From assembly GCA_902464115.1 (NCBI GenBank), contig CABQIF010000021.1, positions 1 through 22,847 on the forward strand: a stretch of DNA of 22,847 nucleotides, in the 5' to 3' direction. A program made the translations under genes and the position numbers. Below are positions 1-6,520 of the stretch, in pieces (positions within the stretch are counted from its first letter, which is position 1; each line of letters begins with the position of its first letter). This stretch comes from an uncultured Ruminococcus sp. Lineage in GTDB: Bacteria > Bacillota > Clostridia > Oscillospirales > Ruminococcaceae. The notes beneath the pieces are model-generated. The model did no database searches and was not told the DNA's origin. It saw only the letters and a list, made by a program, of their open reading frames with translations.

Positions 1-1083
1 CCGGCAAAGGCAGAAGTGCGGTTTACCAGTGAGAAAAATGTTGCAGACAGTTTGTTTTTTGCGGTGAAAAATGCACTGCTGGAAAATGGGCTGATTTATG
101 AATTTCAGTTCCGCCACGCTGCACAGGACTGGACGAAACAGCCAGCTGTTTCCACGCCGATGCAGCAACCGACATTACCGCATTTGAAAGAACCATCTGA
201 CCCGTTCGCCTCAAAGGCAGAGCCGGAAGTAGAATCTCCTCCACCGCCACAGACGATTTACCCGACACAATATCATTATGACATCGGGGAAACCATGGCA
301 GGATTGATGCCAGAGGAAACCCGTCCGGCAGCCCTTGAGAATCCGCAAGCGGAGCATACAGAATCAAAACCAGAATTAGAATTGGAACAGAACGCAGAAC
401 TCGAACCGCAGCCGGAAGAATCTGCGTTGCCGGAAACGATTCTCCCACTGCCAATCACAGCATCAGAACCATCTGTTCCGGAGTCACTGCCGGAAAAGCA
501 GACGATTTTGCCGGAAATCCGTGCGATTGGAGAAGTATTCCAGAATTATATTCTGGCAGAAATCCCAGCGGAACAGAAACTGGTGATTTTCGATAAGCAT
601 GCTGCTCACGAACGAGTGATTTTTGAACGGCTGAAAAGCGGTGCAGCAAAACAATATCAGCAACTTTTGATGCAGAAAACAGAAACACTCTTGCCAATGG
701 ATGAATTTGCATTAATGCAGGAGCAGACCGAACAGCTTGCAAATATGGGCTTTTCGTTTGATTTTTCCAATCCGCCCTTTTTGCGGACAACCGCTGTTCC
801 AACTTTTTTGCAGTCGCTGAACATTGATGAAATTGTCACGGAGATCGCACACAATTTTGCACTTGGAAAAATCAATCCGCAGACGGCTTATCTGGATGAT
901 TTGCTGCACACCATGGCGTGCAAGGCAGCAATCAAGGCACATGATAAAAATGATTTGGCGGAGTTGCAGGAACTGGCTCAGATTGTCTATGCAGATGAAC
1001 AAGTTCGGCACTGTCCGCACGGCAGACCGGTGATGTTTGTCATCAAAAAACACGAACTGGAAAAACAATTTAAGAGGGTATGA
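1..1083 (+). CDS. mutL: DNA mismatch repair protein MutL, C-terminal part (5' truncated by window edge)
   Basis: The reading frame is open from base 1 and opens with PAKAEVRF, the conserved end of the MutL N-terminal ATPase region, so the gene starts upstream of the window. After the end of the transducer domain comes an acidic, proline-rich linker of about 110 residues (roughly bases 170-510). The C-terminal dimerisation and endonuclease domain follows. It contains DKHAAHERVIFE (592-627), matching the metal-binding DQHA(x)2E(x)4E motif with Lys in place of Gln, then ACKAAIKAHD and CPHGRP (1012-1029). These motifs mark the nicking type of MutL found in bacteria without MutH. MutL couples MutS mismatch recognition to strand incision. 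The stop codon lies one base before the miaA start, so the two are probably co-transcribed. Identity is secure; only the N-terminus is missing. Confidence 0.95.
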   Translation, partial: PAKAEVRFTSEKNVADSLFFAVKNALLENGLIYEFQFRHAAQDWTKQPAVSTPMQQPTLPHLKEPSDPFASKAEPEVESPPPPQTIYPTQYHYDIGETMAGLMPEETRPAALENPQAEHTESKPELELEQNAELEPQPEESALPETILPLPITASEPSVPESLPEKQTILPEIRAIGEVFQNYILAEIPAEQKLVIFDKHAAHERVIFERLKSGAAKQYQQLLMQKTETLLPMDEFALMQEQTEQLANMGFSFDFSNPPFLRTTAVPTFLQSLNIDEIVTEIAHNFALGKINPQTAYLDDLLHTMACKAAIKAHDKNDLAELQELAQIVYADEQVRHCPHGRPVMFVIKKHELEKQFKRV

Positions 1084-1084
1084 G

Positions 1085-2074
1085 ATGCAGACAAAAGAAA
1101 AAATCCCGATTCTTGCTGTGGTAGGGCCGACCGCCTCCGGAAAGACTGCCTTAGGCGTAGAGCTTGCAAAGGCATACAACGGGGAAGTGGTTTCAGCGGA
1201 TTCCATGCAGATTTACAAGGGCATGGACATTGCAACTGCAAAGCCAACACCGGAAGAAATGCAGGGCATTCCGCACCACTTAATTGACATTCTGCCACGG
1301 GATACCATTTTTAATGTTGCGGACTATGTGAAACTGGCAGAGCAGGCGATTGCAGACATCACCCAGCGTGGAAAGCTGCCGATTCTGGTGGGCGGAACAG
1401 GGCTATATATTGCATCGCTGCTGGACAATGTGCAGTTTGCAGAAACCAAACAGGATGCTGCCCTGCGGAAAGAGCTGACAGACTACGCAGAAACACACGG
1501 GACGGAAGCCCTGCACGAGCGATTAAAAGCAGTTGACCCAGTCGCTGCTGCAGCGATTCATCCGAATAATGTGGTGCGAGTGGTGCGGGCGTTGGAAGTG
1601 ACATTGCTGTCTGGCAAGCCGTTCAGCGTACAAAAAGCAGAGAGCCGCACGCAGCCTTCCCCGTATGATGCTTGTATCATCGGGCTGGACTATGAAGACC
1701 GGCAAGTTCTGTATGACCGCATCAATCGGCGAGTGGATTTGATGGTGGAAAATGGGCTGGTGGAAGAGTCTTATGCCGTCTGGAAAACCAATCCAAAGCA
1801 GACCGCAGCAAATGCCATCGGATACAAAGAATTGATTCCCTATTTCACCGGAGAAAGCGATTTATCCGCCTGTATCGACAAATTAAAGCAGGAAACCCGG
1901 CGATATGCCAAACGGCAACTCACTTGGTTTAGAAAAAGAACGGATGTCGTGTGGATAAAATTGTACAAATTTAACAATAACAAAGAAATCTTAGAAAAAT
2001 CCAAGAAAATTATAGCCAAACAGCAATTCTTGTGCTATAATAGAATAGGTCTTTTTGAAACAACAGAAAAATGA
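1085..2074 (+). CDS. miaA: tRNA dimethylallyltransferase MiaA
   Basis: MiaA transfers a dimethylallyl group from DMAPP to N6 of A37 in tRNAs that read codons starting with U. The P-loop GPTASGKT lies near residues 13-20, followed by SADSMQIYKGMDIATAKPT, the conserved substrate-binding stretch. Other family motifs are VGGTGLYI, an NNVVRVVRALE segment and AIGYKEL, then RRYAKRQLTWFRK near the C-terminus. I chose the ATG at 1085 because an AGAGGG Shine-Dalgarno precedes it and the P-loop then sits at the usual distance from the start; an in-frame ATG at 1037 lies inside mutL. The protein is 329 residues. It carries an AT-rich tail of about 35 residues beyond the RRYAKRQLTWFRK block, rich in Lys and Asn. 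That tail overlaps a promoter for hfq, which probably explains its composition. Confidence 0.96.
   Translation: MQTKEKIPILAVVGPTASGKTALGVELAKAYNGEVVSADSMQIYKGMDIATAKPTPEEMQGIPHHLIDILPRDTIFNVADYVKLAEQAIADITQRGKLPILVGGTGLYIASLLDNVQFAETKQDAALRKELTDYAETHGTEALHERLKAVDPVAAAAIHPNNVVRVVRALEVTLLSGKPFSVQKAESRTQPSPYDACIIGLDYEDRQVLYDRINRRVDLMVENGLVEESYAVWKTNPKQTAANAIGYKELIPYFTGESDLSACIDKLKQETRRYAKRQLTWFRKRTDVVWIKLYKFNNNKEILEKSKKIIAKQQFLCYNRIGLFETTEK
2013..2041 (+). promoter_or_regulatory. Predicted sigma-A promoter for hfq, inside the 3' end of miaA
   Basis: A perfect TATAAT (2036-2041) is preceded by TGC, which makes an extended -10. A partial -35, TAGCCA (2013-2018), lies 17 bases upstream. The predicted start near 2048 gives a leader of about 65 bases before the hfq ATG. 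The whole promoter is translated as the tail of MiaA. It would allow hfq and the genes after it to be expressed independently of mutL and miaA. It is inferred from sequence only. Confidence 0.6.
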
Positions 2075-2112
2075 GAAGAAAAAGACCGGATGCGTAGGAA
2101 GGAGCAGTTACA

Positions 2113-2352
2113 ATGAACAAAATGATGAACTTACAGGATGTATTTTTAAACCAGGCAAGAAAAGAAAAAATCTTGGTGACCATTATTCTGATGAATGGTT
2201 TTCAGTTTAAGGGCATTGTCAAAGGATTTGACAGCTACATTGTCATCCTGGAATGCAACGGAGAACAGAATCTGGTGTATAAGCACGCCATCTCCACATT
2301 AAAACCAACTCGCCCCATTGCGATTCTCGATGCGGCAGAAAAAGAAGATTGA
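2113..2352 (+). CDS. hfq: RNA chaperone Hfq
   Basis: Hfq is a hexameric Sm-like ring protein that binds A-rich and U-rich RNA. The 79-residue product has the family N-terminus NLQDVFLNQARKEK, the Sm1 segment VTIILMNGFQFKGIVKGFDSY, and the diagnostic Sm2 motif YKHAIST. It ends about 16 residues after Sm2 with a short tail, as is usual in Gram-positive Hfq; the long C-terminal tail of enterobacterial Hfq is absent. The lateral rim patch reads ARKEK rather than RRER, so it has fewer arginines than E. coli. The start is set by AGGAAGGAG (2096-2104), 8 bases before the ATG. Position directly after miaA is the classical arrangement. Confidence 0.97.
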   Translation: MNKMMNLQDVFLNQARKEKILVTIILMNGFQFKGIVKGFDSYIVILECNGEQNLVYKHAISTLKPTRPIAILDAAEKED

Positions 2353-2359
2353 TTGAGGT

Positions 2360-3619
2360 ATGGATTCTAACACAAGAATGATGCACATTCTGCTGATTGT
2401 GCTTTCGATTGCCATCATCGCCACCATTGGTACGATTTTTTACCACTTTGTGGACACGCAGTATAAGACAGAAACGGCAGTTTCTGCCACGGCGGAACAA
2501 TCGGAAACCTTTCAGGGGGTTTATGTGCGAGATGAAACCGTATTGACCTATAACGGTTCTGGTGCGATCAGCTATAACGTGCCGGATGGCGGAAAGGTCG
2601 AAAAGGGCGGAACGATTGCGGAAATTTATGCCGACCAATCCGCCATTGAAACAAATCAGCAAATTGCAACATTGCAACAGGAATTGAACCTGCTGAACCG
2701 AATCTCCAACCCCGGCATTTTACAGAATGCCCAGCCGGCAGAATTGTCCTCGCAGGTGAAACGCTATTACAATCAGATCACTTACTGCAAAGACAGCGGA
2801 AATCTGTCTGACTTGCAGGCTGCAAAGAGTGATTTCCAGATTGCTTTGAGTGCTTATCAGCTGGTTGTCAATCAAGGGGCGGAAAACTTTTCGGAGCAGG
2901 CAACGGCTGTTTCTGAAGAAATCACCAAGCTGCAAAATTCCAAGAAAGCTCCACGGGATACCGTAAAGGCAGCTTCTCCGGTTTATTTTGTCAGCTATGC
3001 AGATGGATATGAATCCAAGCTGACCACTGACAACATCGACAACCTGACCATTGATGACATCAAAGCGGTGCAGAACAACAACGGGCTGCAAAGCGATACA
3101 ATTGTGGGAAAGACCATTGACAGCTACGGCTGGTATATGGTGGGCGTCATTGACAATACCACATTGGAATATCAGGTGGATGATGAAGTCACTTTAAAAC
3201 TGGCAAATTCCGGTGCAACGGCAAATGCGGTAATTACCGATTTGCGGACAAGCAGCGACCCAAAAGAAACGCTGATCGTATTGCACTGTGATTATATGAC
3301 ATCGGATTTCGTAAAGAACCGTTCCGAACGGGTCGAAATCATCAAGGGTGAGTATGAGGGTATTCAAGTGCCGAGAAGTGCCATCCGGTTCAAGGAACTG
3401 GAGGAAACTTCTACCAACGTACTGACTGGCGAAGAAACGACCACCAAAGTCAATTACCGTGGCGTTTATGTCATGGACGGCGAAACGGTTGCGTTCCGGA
3501 AATTGGATGTCATCTATGAAGGCGATGATTATGTATTGTCTTCACTGAATGCCGGTGACGGCTATTTGATTCTTTATGATTCCATTATTGTAGAGGGGAT
3601 AGATGTAAATGGAGAATAG
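2360..3619 (+). CDS. HlyD-like single-pass membrane adaptor protein
   Basis: The 419-residue protein begins with a short cytoplasmic segment and one hydrophobic membrane helix (about residues 8-28), and the rest is predicted extracytoplasmic. A biotinyl/lipoyl-like half motif, ISYNVPDGGKVEKGGTIAEI (near residues 72-91), is followed by a helical hairpin (about 95-195), then beta-rich segments including YEGIQVPRSAIRF. This order resembles HlyD/MFP periplasmic adaptors. Such adaptors normally work with an ABC or MFS exporter, but no transporter gene is in this window. The neighbours are hfq and the sepF/divIVA division cluster, so a role at the envelope or septum is possible; that is inference. 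The start is uncertain: GAGG nearly touches the ATG at 2360, with ATG 2378 as an alternative. The stop overlaps yggS by 11 bases, implying coupled translation. Confidence 0.75.
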   Translation: MDSNTRMMHILLIVLSIAIIATIGTIFYHFVDTQYKTETAVSATAEQSETFQGVYVRDETVLTYNGSGAISYNVPDGGKVEKGGTIAEIYADQSAIETNQQIATLQQELNLLNRISNPGILQNAQPAELSSQVKRYYNQITYCKDSGNLSDLQAAKSDFQIALSAYQLVVNQGAENFSEQATAVSEEITKLQNSKKAPRDTVKAASPVYFVSYADGYESKLTTDNIDNLTIDDIKAVQNNNGLQSDTIVGKTIDSYGWYMVGVIDNTTLEYQVDDEVTLKLANSGATANAVITDLRTSSDPKETLIVLHCDYMTSDFVKNRSERVEIIKGEYEGIQVPRSAIRFKELEETSTNVLTGEETTTKVNYRGVYVMDGETVAFRKLDVIYEGDDYVLSSLNAGDGYLILYDSIIVEGIDVNGE

Positions 3620-4304
3620 TTTTGATTACATCACGGAAAACTATAACCGGATTTACAACGAGATTGAAGCGGCAAAGGCAAAATACCGGAAGCCATCTGA
3701 CCATGTGGATTTCATGGCAGTGACCAAAACGGTTGCTCCGGAAGCCGTCAATCACGCCATTCACTGCGGTATTTCCCTGCTGGGAGAAAACCGGGTGCAG
3801 GAATATCTTTCCAAGCGGGATTTTTATGACCCGTCCGCAACGGTGCACTTTATTGGACACTTACAGACCAATAAAGTCAAGTACATTATTGAAGATATGG
3901 CACTGATTCACTCTGTGGATTCGGTACATCTTGCGAAAGAAATTGACCGGCAGGCTGCCCGTGTTGGAAAAGTGCAGGAGATTTTGATCGAAGTCAACAT
4001 TGGCGATGAAACTTCCAAGAGCGGAATCGCACCGGAACAGTTAGTGCCGCTGCTCGAAGAAGTCGCAACCTTCCAGAATTTGAAGGTGAAAGGCTTGATG
4101 ACCATCCCACCAGCCGGAGAAAATGAGAAATTTCTATCAAAAATGCAAGATTTATATCTTGACATTCGCAGCAAAAACATGGATAATATAGATATGGACA
4201 TCCTTTCCATGGGCATGTCCGGCGATTACGCAAAAGCCATTCAGTATGGTGCAACCCTGGTACGAATCGGCTCAGCACTTTTTGGTGCAAGAGTCTACCG
4301 ATAA
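3609..4304 (+). CDS. yggS: YggS/YlmE-family pyridoxal phosphate homeostasis protein (PLPBP)
   Basis: This is a PLP-binding protein of the alanine-racemase-like barrel fold that helps balance the vitamin B6 pool and amino acid metabolism; no enzymatic activity is firmly established for the family. The PLP lysine lies in MAVTKTV near residue 38. Other family signatures are GENRVQEY, HFIGHLQTNKVK, HSVDSVHLAKEI, EVNIGDETSKSGI, KGLMTIPP, and the phosphate-binding LSMGMSGDYAKAI...RIGSALFG at the C-terminus. Its 231 residues are the normal length. GAGGGG (3593-3598) sits 10 bases before the ATG. The gene corresponds to B. subtilis ylmE, which also precedes sepF, so the context supports the call. Confidence 0.95.
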   Translation: MENSFDYITENYNRIYNEIEAAKAKYRKPSDHVDFMAVTKTVAPEAVNHAIHCGISLLGENRVQEYLSKRDFYDPSATVHFIGHLQTNKVKYIIEDMALIHSVDSVHLAKEIDRQAARVGKVQEILIEVNIGDETSKSGIAPEQLVPLLEEVATFQNLKVKGLMTIPPAGENEKFLSKMQDLYLDIRSKNMDNIDMDILSMGMSGDYAKAIQYGATLVRIGSALFGARVYR

Positions 4305-4310
4305 AATGAA

Positions 4311-4341
4311 CCTGTGACATAGAAAAAAACAGGCTTCCTGT
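4311..4341 (+). promoter_or_regulatory. Possible alternative stem-loops between yggS and sepF
   Basis: CCTGT (4311-4315), ACAGG (4329-4333) and CCTGT (4337-4341) lie in series, so the middle arm can pair with either flank but not both. Further on, CCGCAC (4349-4354) can pair with GTGCGG (4390-4395), just upstream of the sepF Shine-Dalgarno. The arms are only 5-6 bases, so this is suggestive rather than firm. The rest of the 106-base gap shows no clear promoter or terminator. Confidence 0.25.
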
Positions 4342-4410
4342 ACTGAACCCGCACATTGGCAGTCAGGCAGAGAAAAAGAAAGATAGAACGTGCGGAGAAC
4401 GGAGATTGTT

Positions 4411-4941
4411 ATGAGTTTTTTTAATGGATTGAAAGATTTCTTTATGCCGAATGAAGACGAGTATGCAGAAACGACCGAACCGGTCACCAAAAAAGAACCG
4501 GAACAGCCGGCAGCAGCTGCACCATCGCCTCAGCCGAGTTCTTCTTATGAAAGCAGCAGCTCTGCTTACAGCAGTGCATCTTCTTACACACCACCGGTGA
4601 ACCCAGCACCAGCTCCCAACGAACCACCGAGAAATAATCGGGTGGTCAACATCAAGGCAACGACCCAGCTGCAAGTGGTTCTGGTAAAGCCGGAACTGTT
4701 CACCGATGCAAAGCAGATTGCAGACCATCTGATGGCAAATAAGACTGTTGTTCTGAATCTGGAATCCGCAACCGAAGCCAACAGAAGACGGATCATTGAC
4801 TTCCTGGTGGGCGTTGCCTATGCACAGAATGGCAATATCAAGCCGGTTGCAAACCAGACTTATATTGTAACCCCGTATAATGTTGGATTCGTTGGTGATG
4901 AATTCGTGGGGGAACTGGAAAATAACGGTTTGATTATGTGA
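4411..4941 (+). CDS. sepF: Cell division protein SepF
   Basis: SepF binds membranes and the FtsZ C-terminus and anchors the Z-ring. The 176-residue product starts with the amphipathic membrane-targeting helix MSFFNGLKDFFM, followed by an acidic, Pro/Ser/Ala-rich linker (about residues 16-75). The conserved DUF552 core starts at RVVNIKATTQLQVVLVKPE and includes FTDAKQIADHLMANKTVVLN, EANRRRIIDFLVG and YIVTPYNV. I chose ATG 4411 because GGAG (4401-4404) is 6 bases upstream and the amphipathic helix then sits at the extreme N-terminus. An upstream in-frame GTG at 4390 would bury that helix. The linker's Ser/Tyr-rich run is low-complexity. The next gene starts within the stop codon. Confidence 0.95.
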   Translation: MSFFNGLKDFFMPNEDEYAETTEPVTKKEPEQPAAAAPSPQPSSSYESSSSAYSSASSYTPPVNPAPAPNEPPRNNRVVNIKATTQLQVVLVKPELFTDAKQIADHLMANKTVVLNLESATEANRRRIIDFLVGVAYAQNGNIKPVANQTYIVTPYNVGFVGDEFVGELENNGLIM

Positions 4942-5702
4942 TGAACCGCAGAGAAACAGAATCGGAATCGGTTTTCTTTTCCCGTTTGCAAGACCTCGCC
5001 GACCGCTGTCGGCGGGATTGTGCACCTTATTGCACCATGTTTCTGGATGAAATGCAGTGTGCTGCTGCGGACGCATTTTTGCAGCGGCAGGCGGAATTGG
5101 CGTATCAGTTCTGGGGCGGCTATGAACAGGCAGAGCGAAAGTGCTGCTGTTTGTATCCGGATTTTCTGGAATTTGACCCGGATTGGGTCGGGTGCCGATG
5201 CGTCACCATCCGCTATTCCAACCTGCAAACACTGGAGCATCGGGACTTTTTAGGGGCAGCATTGGGCTGCGGACTGAAACGGGAAACCATCGGCGATATT
5301 CTGATTGAAAAAGGAAAAGCACAGCTTTGGGCGACCGATGCCGCAGCTGCACTGCTGGTGCAGTCTTTGGAAAAGGTAGGACGTGGCGGCGTTCGCTGCA
5401 CGGATACAGAACCATTCTCCATTGTTCCTGTTCGGAAACGGGTGGAACATCATGGAACGGTGTCTTCTCTTCGGTGCGATGCAATTGCGGCAGTGGTTAC
5501 CAGACAAAGCCGAGAAAAGGCGGTCAGAATCATTCAACAAGGTTACATGGAGCGAAGCGGTCACACCGTTTTGCAGCCATCCGAACATATGCAGACCGGT
5601 GATATTTTTGTCATACGGGGCAGCGGCAAGTTCCAGCTGATTTCCGTATCCGAACCTTCTAAAAAGGGAAGGCTGCATATTTTCATTGAACAATATAAAT
5701 GA
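4941..5702 (+). CDS. ylmH: YlmH-family S4-domain RNA-binding protein
   Basis: The 253-residue protein matches YlmH, an S4-domain protein of the Firmicutes division cluster whose homologues have been linked to ribosome rescue. The N-terminal half contains the family stretch LEHRDFLGAALGCGLKRETI followed by GDILIEKGKAQLW. The C-terminal S4 domain has SREKAVRIIQQGYMERSG followed by LQPSEHMQTGDIFVIRGSGKFQL. The ATG at 4941 shares one base with the sepF stop (TGATG). A GTG at 4938 is also in frame. No good Shine-Dalgarno is visible, so translation is probably coupled to sepF. Cysteine is unusually frequent, including a CCC run, but the spacing does not form a recognisable metal site. The ylmG gene that separates sepF and ylmH in B. 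subtilis is missing here. Confidence 0.88.
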   Translation: MNRRETESESVFFSRLQDLADRCRRDCAPYCTMFLDEMQCAAADAFLQRQAELAYQFWGGYEQAERKCCCLYPDFLEFDPDWVGCRCVTIRYSNLQTLEHRDFLGAALGCGLKRETIGDILIEKGKAQLWATDAAAALLVQSLEKVGRGGVRCTDTEPFSIVPVRKRVEHHGTVSSLRCDAIAAVVTRQSREKAVRIIQQGYMERSGHTVLQPSEHMQTGDIFVIRGSGKFQLISVSEPSKKGRLHIFIEQYK

Positions 5703-5717
5703 GAGGTGGGCACAGAA

Positions 5718-6389
5718 ATGATTAGTGCAAAGGAAATTCACGAACTTCGATTTGAAAAAGCTGCTTTTGGCTATAAGCAGGAAGACATTGACGAGTTTCT
5801 GACACAGCTGGAACAGGAAGTTGAAATTGCCGAACAGGAAATGGCAGACAGCAACGAAAAGATCCAGGTGCTGGCAGACAAAGTCCGGGAATATATGCGG
5901 GACGAAGATGCCCTGAAAGATGCCCTGTTGGGTGCACAGCGGGAAGGTCACCGGATTATTGCCGAAGCAAACGCCAAGGCTGACGGCATTATTGCCGATG
6001 CAAAGAAGCGTGCAGATGCAATGATGGACGAAGTAACCGTCAAGCATGAAGCCCTGCTGGCAAAGAATCAGGCAGAAATTGACGAAGCACATCAGGCTCT
6101 GGCAGATGCCAGAAAGCAGGTCGCAGACTTCAAGAAGGCTCTGTTTGATATGTATAAAGAACATTTGCAGATGCTGTCAACCATGCCGGAAGAAGACGAT
6201 TTGGAATTCGGATTCACACCACAGCAGGATGAACCGGAAGAAGAAGTGCCGGAACAGGAAATTCCGGTTGTATCCGCTCCGACCTCTGACCCGTTTGCTT
6301 CTTCGCAGTTCTCTGCAAAGACCATTCAGGGTTCTTATGATTCGCACTTTGGCGATTTGAGCGATGACGATGAAGATGAGGATGCATAA
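5718..6389 (+). CDS. divIVA: Cell division/polarity protein DivIVA
   Basis: DivIVA recognises curved membrane at septa and poles and recruits division or growth factors. The product has the signature N-terminal lipid-binding domain, with ISAKEIHELRFEKAAFGYK then QEDIDEFLTQLEQEVE, followed by a long Glu/Lys/Ala-rich coiled coil (about residues 30-145). A Pro/Glu-rich segment and a strongly acidic end, DLSDDDEDEDA, complete the 223 residues. ATG 5718 is preferred: GAGGTGG (5703-5709) is 8 bases upstream, and the domain begins here. A GTG at 5706 within the Shine-Dalgarno is in frame but unlikely. Position between ylmH and ileS matches B. subtilis. Confidence 0.95.
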   Translation: MISAKEIHELRFEKAAFGYKQEDIDEFLTQLEQEVEIAEQEMADSNEKIQVLADKVREYMRDEDALKDALLGAQREGHRIIAEANAKADGIIADAKKRADAMMDEVTVKHEALLAKNQAEIDEAHQALADARKQVADFKKALFDMYKEHLQMLSTMPEEDDLEFGFTPQQDEPEEEVPEQEIPVVSAPTSDPFASSQFSAKTIQGSYDSHFGDLSDDDEDEDA

Positions 6390-6416
6390 GCAAGTCAAAC
6401 TTCATCGTATTTGAAA

Positions 6417-6435
6417 TTGCCTGCACAACAGGCAG
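6417..6435 (+). other. Stem-loop in the divIVA-ileS spacer
   Basis: TTGCCTG (6417-6423) pairs with CAGGCAG (6429-6435) around the loop CACAA, with one G-T pair. No T-run follows, so it is not a standard terminator. The spacer has no T-box signature (no GGTGG-type antiterminator sequence), although ileS genes in this phylum are often T-box controlled. The hairpin may be an RNA-processing or pausing element. Confidence 0.35.
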
Positions 6436-6448
6436 CAAAGGTAATTCA

Positions 6449-6520
6449 ATGAAAGGAGGGTTCTTTCTGGCTGAAAAGGGGCTGGAAAGAATCAGATACA
6501 GATATGGCACAGGATTATAA
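6449..6520 (+). CDS. Possible 23-residue leader ORF overlapping the ileS start
   Basis: ATG 6449 opens a 23-codon frame (MKGGFFLAEKGLERIRYRYG...) ending in TAA at 6518-6520, 15 bases inside ileS in another frame. A modest AAAGG (6437-6441) precedes it. Codons 2-4 form AAAGGAGGG, the best Shine-Dalgarno-like sequence in the spacer, yet it lies 43 bases before the ileS ATG. The ORF could be a coupled leader peptide or chance. I see nothing that proves translation. Confidence 0.25.
   Translation: MKGGFFLAEKGLERIRYRYGTGL

Noticed and set aside
592..627. Lys for Gln in the MutL endonuclease motif (DKHA instead of DQHA) as a possible loss of nicking activity
   Set aside because: The metal-binding Asp, His and Glu residues are all kept, and the later CPHGRP motif is intact, so the site looks functional.
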